This document shows, piece by piece, positions 35,184 through 39,827 of a stretch of DNA of 39,827 nt. Both the position numbers and the translations under genes were made by a program. Below the pieces are notes generated by a model. That model did not search any database and was not told the DNA's origin. It was given only the letters and a program-made list of their open reading frames with translations. Origin of the DNA: Betaproteobacteria bacterium (GTDB lineage: Bacteria > Pseudomonadota > Gammaproteobacteria > Burkholderiales > Rhodocyclaceae); contig WQZF01000016.1 in NCBI GenBank assembly GCA_009780885.1, positions 1 to 39,827 on the forward strand. Reading direction: 5' to 3'. How positions within the stretch are numbered: position 1 is the first letter of the stretch; every line of letters begins with the position of its first letter.

Positions 35184-35798
35184 ATGACCAACACTATGAG
35201 CATGGAAAGCGACTGCAAAATGAGTCCGGAGAGGCGGCGTCTCATCGTCGCCACTGCGGCGCTGGGGGGGGTGGGAGCGATTGCGCTGTTGAAGCCCTTC
35301 ATTTCCAGCATGATGCCCTCCGAACGCGCGAAGGCCGCCGGAGCGCCGGTCGAAGCGGATATTTCCAAACTCGCGCCGGGGCAGATGATCACGGTCGAAT
35401 GGCGCGGCAAGCCGGTATGGATCCTGCACCGCACCCCGGAAATGATGGCTGCGCTCAAGAAGCTCGATCCGGTCATGGCCGATCCCGCTTCCAAGAATTC
35501 CGAGCAGCCGGAGTACTGCAAGAACGAACACCGTTCGGTCAAACCGGAAATCCTCGTCGCCATCGGCATCTGCACGCACCTGGGCTGTTCGCCGACTTCC
35601 AAGTTCAAACCCGGTTCCGAGGAAGGCATGGGCGCCGACTGGCAGGGCGGCTTTCTTTGTCCTTGCCACGGTTCGATGTTCGATCTTTCCGGGCGCGTCT
35701 ATAAAAATATGCCGGCCACCGACAATCTTCCGGTGCCGCCGTATACCTATCTCTCCGATACACGCATCCTGATCGGCGAAGATCAGAAGAGGGCTTGA
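35184..35798 (+). CDS. petA: Ubiquinol-cytochrome c reductase Rieske iron-sulfur subunit
   Basis: A 204-residue subunit of the bc1 complex carrying the [2Fe-2S] cluster that takes the first electron from ubiquinol. Residues 16-40 form a Tat-like anchor (RRRLIVATAALGG). Cluster ligands are C130 and H132 in CTHLGC, and C159 and H162 in CPCHGS; C135 and C161 form the conserved disulfide. It is the first gene of petABC, ending five bases before the cytochrome b start at 35801. Confidence 0.96.
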   Translation: MTNTMSMESDCKMSPERRRLIVATAALGGVGAIALLKPFISSMMPSERAKAAGAPVEADISKLAPGQMITVEWRGKPVWILHRTPEMMAALKKLDPVMADPASKNSEQPEYCKNEHRSVKPEILVAIGICTHLGCSPTSKFKPGSEEGMGADWQGGFLCPCHGSMFDLSGRVYKNMPATDNLPVPPYTYLSDTRILIGEDQKRA

Positions 35799-35800
35799 TC

Positions 35801-37105
35801 ATGGCGAGCAACGCACAATACGAAAAATACAAATCCAACGGCACCCTGATGGGCGCCGCGCTGGAATGGTTCGATGCCCGGTTCCCGCTGACTTCGATGT
35901 GGAAGCAGCATCTCTCCGAGTATTACGCGCCGAAGAATTTCAACTTCTGGTACTTCTTCGGGGTTCTGTCGATTGTGGTGCTGGCGATCCAGATCTTCAC
36001 CGGCATCTTCCTCACGATGCACTACAAGCCCGACGCTTCGCTGAATGCCAACGGCGTGCCCGTGGCCTTTGCCTCGGTCGAATACATCATGCGCGACGTC
36101 TCGGGCGGCTGGTTGATCCGGTACATGCACTCGACCGGCGCTTCGGCCTTCTTCATCGTCGTCTATCTCCACATGTTTCGCGCGCTGCTCTACGGTTCCT
36201 ACCGCAAGCCGCGCGAATTGACCTGGCTGTTTGGCGTCTTCATCTTCTTCTGCCTGATGGGCGAAGCCTTCATGGGCTATCTGCTGCCGTGGGGCCAAAT
36301 GTCCTATTGGGGCGCGCAGGTCATCGTCAACCTTTTCTCCGCGATTCCCTTCGTCGGCGAAGACCTGTCGATCTGGATCCGTGGCGATTACGTCATCGGC
36401 GACGCGACGCTGAACCGCTTCTTTGCCTTCCACGTCATCGCCCTTCCGCTGTTGCTGGTCGGTCTCGTTGTCGCGCATGTCCTGGCCCTGCACGAAACCG
36501 GATCGAACAACCCCGACGGAATCGAAATCAAGAAGAAACTCGATGAAAAGGGCATCCCGCTCGATGGCGTTCCCTTTCATCCGTACTACACGGTCAAGGA
36601 CACCGTCGGCGTCGTTGTCTTCCTCATGGTCTTCTTCGCCATCATCTGCTTTTCCCCCGAAGGCGGCGGATACTTCCTCGAATACAACAACTTCATTCCC
36701 GCCGATCCGCTGAAAACGCCGCCGCATATCGCGCCGGTCTGGTATTTCACCCCGTTCTACTCGATCCTGCGGGCCGTCGACTGGAGCTGGATGTGGCCGA
36801 GCGCCAAACTGTGGGGCGTCATCGCGATGGGCGCGTCGGTGGGTGTGTTCGCCCTCCTGCCGTGGCTCGACCGCAGCCCGGTCAAGTCGATTCGCTATCG
36901 CGGGCCGATCTACAAGTTCTTCCTTACCCTCTTCGTGATCTCGTTGTTCGTGCTCGGCTACCTCGGCACGCAGCCGCCCAGCGGCCTGGGCAACCTGCTC
37001 TCGAAGATTTTCATGTTCGTCTATTTCGCGTTCTTCGTGCTGATGCCGTGGTACTCGAAAATCGACAAATACCGTCCCGAGCCGGATCGGGTGACCTTCA
37101 AATGA
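35801..37105 (+). CDS. petB: Cytochrome b of the bc1 complex
   Basis: A 434-residue integral membrane subunit with two b-type haems and the quinol oxidation and quinone reduction sites. NFWYFFGVLSIVVLAIQIFTGIFL, SGGWLIRYMHSTGASAFFIVVYLHM (haem histidines), GYLLPWGQMSYWGAQV and the Qo motif region PEGGGYF-type loop are visible. It has an eight-helix layout with both N- and C-terminal cytochrome b domains fused, as in proteobacteria. The ATG at 35801 is taken instead of a TTG at 35795 because of AGAGGG spacing and the MASNAQYEKYK start. Confidence 0.96.
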   Translation: MASNAQYEKYKSNGTLMGAALEWFDARFPLTSMWKQHLSEYYAPKNFNFWYFFGVLSIVVLAIQIFTGIFLTMHYKPDASLNANGVPVAFASVEYIMRDVSGGWLIRYMHSTGASAFFIVVYLHMFRALLYGSYRKPRELTWLFGVFIFFCLMGEAFMGYLLPWGQMSYWGAQVIVNLFSAIPFVGEDLSIWIRGDYVIGDATLNRFFAFHVIALPLLLVGLVVAHVLALHETGSNNPDGIEIKKKLDEKGIPLDGVPFHPYYTVKDTVGVVVFLMVFFAIICFSPEGGGYFLEYNNFIPADPLKTPPHIAPVWYFTPFYSILRAVDWSWMWPSAKLWGVIAMGASVGVFALLPWLDRSPVKSIRYRGPIYKFFLTLFVISLFVLGYLGTQPPSGLGNLLSKIFMFVYFAFFVLMPWYSKIDKYRPEPDRVTFK

Positions 37106-37115
37106 GAATGCCAAC

Positions 37116-37958
37116 ATGAAAAAACTCATCCTCGCATTGCTCTTTGCGCCAGCGATGGCGCTGGCTTCCGGCGCAGAACTCCATCTGGACAGATGGCCGG
37201 GTTCGGTCAAGGATCAGGCCGCCCTGCAGAACGGCGCCGAACTCTTCGTCCATTACTGCCTGAACTGCCACGGCGCTTCGTATCTGCGCTACAACCGGCT
37301 GACCGAAATCGGACTGACCGAAGAGCAGATCAAGGAAAAGCTGATGTACACCGCCGAGAAAATCGGCGATCCGATGCGCATCGCCGCCAACGCCAAGGAC
37401 ATGCGCAAGTGGTTCGGCACTGCGCCTCCCGACCTGACCGTCGCCGCGCGTTCGCACGCCTCCGGAGACGGATCGGGCGCAGACTGGCTCTATACCTACC
37501 TGCGCCAGTTCTATCCCGACGCGAGCCGCCCGACCGGCTGGAACAACGTCATTTTCGATAACGTCGGAATGCCACATGTGTTCTGGGAAGAGCAAGGCGC
37601 ACGGCCGATGACCGTCACGCAGGTACGTTCTGCCGTCGATGCAAACGGCAAGGACGCGGGTTACGAGGAAGTCGTCAAGGTCTATGACGTCCAGGGCAAC
37701 GTCACGCAAACGGTAAAACCGCTTGCGGGTGCGCAGCACGAAGGCATCAGGCACGAATTCGGCGCCCCTGTCGGCGGAAAGCTCTCGGCAGAGGCATACG
37801 ACAAACAGGTTTCCGACCTGGTCGCGTTTATGGTCTGGATGGGTGAACCCATGCAGGAACAACGCAAGCAACTGGGCATTGGAATCCTGATTTTCCTGGC
37901 GATCACCTTCGTATTTGCCTATCTCCTCAAAAAGGAATACTGGAAAGACATCCACTGA
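37116..37958 (+). CDS. petC: Cytochrome c1 of the bc1 complex
   Basis: A 280-residue periplasm-facing subunit passing electrons from the Rieske centre to soluble cytochrome c. It begins with a signal peptide (MKKLILALLFAPAMALA). The haem site is CLNCH (48-52). The axial-methionine region is NVGMPHVFW, and a C-terminal membrane helix (GILIFLAITFVFAYLL, about 255-270) anchors the protein. It follows petB by 10 bases. Complete petABC shows the cell respires through the bc1 complex. Confidence 0.95.
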   Translation: MKKLILALLFAPAMALASGAELHLDRWPGSVKDQAALQNGAELFVHYCLNCHGASYLRYNRLTEIGLTEEQIKEKLMYTAEKIGDPMRIAANAKDMRKWFGTAPPDLTVAARSHASGDGSGADWLYTYLRQFYPDASRPTGWNNVIFDNVGMPHVFWEEQGARPMTVTQVRSAVDANGKDAGYEEVVKVYDVQGNVTQTVKPLAGAQHEGIRHEFGAPVGGKLSAEAYDKQVSDLVAFMVWMGEPMQEQRKQLGIGILIFLAITFVFAYLLKKEYWKDIH

Positions 37959-37989
37959 TTTTGCCTGCCCGTACAGGCAACAACATCGC

Positions 37990-38019
37990 CGGCACGGTGC
38001 GGGGACTTCCCAACCGTGC
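37990..38019 (+). other. Hairpin between petC and sspA
   Basis: GGCACGGT and ACCGTGCC arms surround a 14-base loop, about 30 bases past the petC stop. It is not followed by a T-run, so it is more likely an RNA-stability hairpin than a complete terminator. Confidence 0.4.
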
Positions 38020-38099
38020 CGTCGATCTTTATGGCGATTCCCAAAAACCCCCAACCCCAGGCTTTTCTGGAAACCGCTATCACTTGAGGTGCTTCAATC

Positions 38100-38696
38100 A
38101 TGATGAATCTTTATTCGGGCACTGTATGCCCTTTCAGCCATCGCTGCCGCATCGTCCTCTACGAAAAGGGCATGGATTTCACGGTGATCGATGTCGACCT
38201 TTTCAACAAGCCGGAAGACATCGCAGTCATCAACCCGTACAACCGCGTTCCGGTGCTGGCCGAGCGCGACCTCGTGCTCTACGAGCCGAACATCATCAAC
38301 GAATACATTGATGAGCGTTTCCCGCATCCGCAGATGATGCCGCCCGACCCGATCATGCGCGCCAAGGCGCGGCAGTTCCTGTTCGGCATGGAACAGGAAA
38401 TCTTTTGCCACCTCGACGCGCTGGAGAAAAACACCAAAGGCGCCGAAAAAGCGCGGCAGCATATCCGGGAACGCCTGATCGAATTCGCGCCGATTTTCAC
38501 GAAGCAAAAATTCATCCTTGGCGATGAATTCTCGATGCTCGACGTCGCGATTGCGCCGCTGTTGTGGCGCCTGGACCACTACGGCATCGAGCTGGGCAAG
38601 CAAGCCTCGCCGCTGATGAAATACGCCGAACGGATCTTCAGCCGCCAGGGCTTCATCGACGCGCTGACCCCGCCGGAAAAAATCATGCGCAAGTAA
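38100..38696 (+). CDS. sspA: Stringent starvation protein A, GST-fold
   Basis: A 198-residue glutathione-S-transferase-fold protein that binds RNA polymerase and modulates transcription in starvation and acid stress. The thioredoxin-like N-terminus MNLYSGTVCPFSHRCRIVLYEKGMDF and NPYNRVPVLAERDLVLYEPNIINEYIDERFPHP, then a helical C-terminal domain, are typical. An adjacent ATG at 38103 is an equally possible start. sspB follows after 59 bases, the conserved sspAB pair, and linkage to petABC is common in betaproteobacteria. Confidence 0.94.
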   Translation: MMNLYSGTVCPFSHRCRIVLYEKGMDFTVIDVDLFNKPEDIAVINPYNRVPVLAERDLVLYEPNIINEYIDERFPHPQMMPPDPIMRAKARQFLFGMEQEIFCHLDALEKNTKGAEKARQHIRERLIEFAPIFTKQKFILGDEFSMLDVAIAPLLWRLDHYGIELGKQASPLMKYAERIFSRQGFIDALTPPEKIMRK

Positions 38697-38755
38697 AGGC
38701 CGCGCCCGGAGTATTTCACCGCAGCCTTTTTTGAATCCTTTCGCCGGACTCTACG

Positions 38756-39238
38756 ATGACCCAGGATTTGCCTTCCACCAAACCGTATCTGCTGCGTGCG
38801 TTGTACGAGTGGTGCTGCGATGGCGGCTTTACGCCCTATATCGCGGTCGTCGTCGATTCCTTTGCCCGCGTGCCGCAGGAATTCGTCCGCGACGGGCAGA
38901 TCGTCCTCAACATCGGCCCGGAGGCAACGGGCCAACTGACGCTGGGCAACGAAATCGTCTCCTTCCGGGCGCGCTTCGGAGGCGTTGCGCGTGAAATATC
39001 CTTCCCCGTCGGCAATATCGCCGCCATCTACGCCAAGGAAAACGGCGCGGGCATGGCCTTTGAAGTCGAACTGGGCAAGGCGGAGCCGAAGGACGATTCC
39101 CGCAACGCCATCGCCCTGGCCATAAGTGGAGACGAGGATCCGCTGTCCGCGCCTACGCCATCGGCGAAGGAAAGCGACGACGGCAAGGACAAGCCCCCAT
39201 CCTCACCCCGGCGTTCGCACCTGCAAAGAATCAAATAA
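38756..39238 (+). CDS. sspB: ClpXP protease specificity-enhancing factor SspB
   Basis: A 160-residue adaptor that binds ssrA-tagged peptides and delivers them to ClpX. The N-terminal peptide-binding domain (TKPYLLRALYEWCCDGGFTPYIAV, LNIGPEATGQLTLGNEIVSFRARFGG, VGNIAAIYAKENG) is followed by a flexible Pro/Ser/Asp-rich linker and the ClpX-binding tail HLQRIK. All parts of a working adaptor are present. The gene is followed by a repeat-filled gap. Confidence 0.95.
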   Translation: MTQDLPSTKPYLLRALYEWCCDGGFTPYIAVVVDSFARVPQEFVRDGQIVLNIGPEATGQLTLGNEIVSFRARFGGVAREISFPVGNIAAIYAKENGAGMAFEVELGKAEPKDDSRNAIALAISGDEDPLSAPTPSAKESDDGKDKPPSSPRRSHLQRIK

Positions 39239-39320
39239 GGAATCGGAAGCCAGGAGAAGGCGCAGTGAGCCAGCGCCAATCCCTGGAAAACAATGAATCT
39301 TGCCCTGCAAAGGCGCAAAA

Positions 39321-39396
39321 TTTTCTAAATTTACTTAAAGAATGTTTCCCTACAGTAGTGATTTTCATTCAATAATTATTACAGTAATTTAGAAAA
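39321..39396 (-). repeat. 76-bp AT-rich palindromic element, copy 6 (reverse)
   Basis: It has ends TTTTCTAAATT/AATTTAGAAAA with CTACAGTAG at 39350-39358. Its reverse complement aligns with copies 1-4. It lies 82 bases past the sspB stop and opens the repeat-rich right end of the window. Confidence 0.9.
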
Positions 39397-39425
39397 TAGC
39401 CCCCAAAAACCCGAGCAGAATCAAA

Positions 39426-39663
39426 GCCCCCCTTTCCGAAAGGGGGTGTCCGCCTTTGGCGGGCGGGAGTTTGTTTCTCCGCAAGTCAAATCAAGCCCCC
39501 TTTTCAAAGGGGGTGCCCGCCTTTGGCGGGCGGGGGTTTGTGGTTTTGCGTTCCAATGCGGCGCGAAGCGCCGGAAATGAAGCTTCAACCCCCAAACCCC
39601 CGTCAGCTTCGCTGTCACCCCCTTTGGAAAGGGGGCTTTGAAATGCGGCGCTTCGCGCCGGAA
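39426..39663. repeat. Cluster of CCCCCTTT/AAAGGGGG hairpin repeats
   Basis: Two direct units at 39427 and 39496 share CCCCCTTT-AAAGGGGGTG and CCGCCTTTGGCGGGCGGG. A further inverted version lies at 39608-39635 (CACCCCCTTTGGAAAGGGGG). A second pair, GCGGCGCGAAGCGCCGGAAAT near 39559 and its partner GCGGCGCTTCGCGCCGGAAAT near 39643, flanks the middle. No gene is supported; short frames here are only translations of the repeats. Confidence 0.75.
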
Positions 39664-39673
39664 ATACGGGGAA

Positions 39674-39756
39674 CGGGCGACCACAGGTCGCCCCTACGCC
39701 GGGATTTTGTCGGGACAAGCTGTCGGGGTTTTGTAGGGGCGACCTGTGGTCGCCCG
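39674..39756. repeat. Inverted repeat of CGGGCGACCACAGGTCGCCC
   Basis: CGGGCGACCACAGGTCGCCC followed by CTAC at 39674-39697 is repeated exactly in reverse at 39733-39756. Each arm is itself partly palindromic. The 35-base spacer is GC-rich with no gene. Confidence 0.8.
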
Positions 39757-39802
39757 AAATCACCCGTTTGCAAGCATCGGGCGGCAACGCTCCCTCTGGA
39801 AC

Positions 39803-39827
39803 TCCGATGGGTTTCGCTGGCGCTCTA
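39803..39827. repeat. GATGGGTTTCGC-family repeat, truncated by the window end
   Basis: CCGATGGGTTTCGCTGGCGC followed by TCTA matches the right half of copies 1-4 and stops at the window edge. Confidence 0.75.

Noticed and set aside
2337..39396. 76-bp elements as integron attC sites, CRISPR repeats or simple terminators
   Set aside because: No R'/R'' core sites (GTTRRRY) or integrase; copies are kilobases apart so not a CRISPR array; no T-run follows the stem as needed for an intrinsic terminator.

Overview
This is a chromosomal segment of a GC-rich Gram-negative bacterium, almost certainly a betaproteobacterium and most plausibly of the Rhodocyclales/Azonexaceae type. The inference rests on gene content and order: pilT-pilU beside yggS-proC-yggT-yggU, ribBA-ribH-nusB-thiL-pgpA-cinA-recA-recX, lptB-rpoN-hpf-ptsN-hprK, and petABC followed by sspA-sspB. 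No tRNA, rRNA, prophage, insertion sequence with a transposase, or CRISPR array was recognised. The first 118 bases are homopolymer G/C runs that look like a poor-quality contig end.

Layout. 0.6-4.0 kb (minus strand): a 2-Cys peroxiredoxin, then yggU, yggT, proC and the PLP protein yggS. 4.2-7.7 kb (plus): the twitching ATPases pilT and pilU and a response regulator whose HD-GYP output domain has lost key histidines. 7.9-13.3 kb (minus): polyphosphate kinase, a membrane acyltransferase and dihydroxy-acid dehydratase. 13.5-14.9 kb (plus): lgt and a VOC-fold protein. 15.0-15.5 kb (minus): a cytochrome c'-type protein. 15.8-19.8 kb (plus): NAD kinase, recN and an SppA-type signal peptide peptidase. 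19.8-21.0 kb (minus): an unrecognised small protein, a MazG-like pyrophosphohydrolase and a DUF3301-like membrane protein. 21.1-32.8 kb (plus): acyl-CoA dehydrogenase, the riboflavin/nusB/thiL/pgpA/cinA cluster with overlapping genes, recA-recX, then lptB-rpoN-hpf-ptsN-hprK. 32.9-39.2 kb (plus): Rep helicase, the cytochrome bc1 operon petABC, and sspA-sspB. 39.3-39.8 kb holds only repeats.

Most genes are core housekeeping: type IV pilus retraction, riboflavin and thiamine cofactor supply, SOS recombination, sigma-54/PTS-Ntr regulation, aerobic or nitrate respiration through the bc1 complex, and SspB-assisted ClpXP proteolysis.

The unusual layer is in the gaps between genes. A family of AT-rich 76-bp near-palindromes (six copies: 2337, 10106, 18515, 22404, 32784, 39321) shares the ends TTTTCTAAATT/AATTTAGAAAA and a central CTACNGTAG. 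All six lie just 3' of a gene, in both orientations, and one supplies the stop codon of its neighbour. A second family of GATGGGTTTCGC inverted repeats occurs at five sites. A single 196-bp element with terminal inverted repeats sits between ilvD and lgt, and GC-rich CCCCCTTT...AAAGGGGG hairpins cluster at 35.0 and 39.4-39.8 kb. None of these carries a transposase, so they look like non-autonomous mobile or structural repeats.
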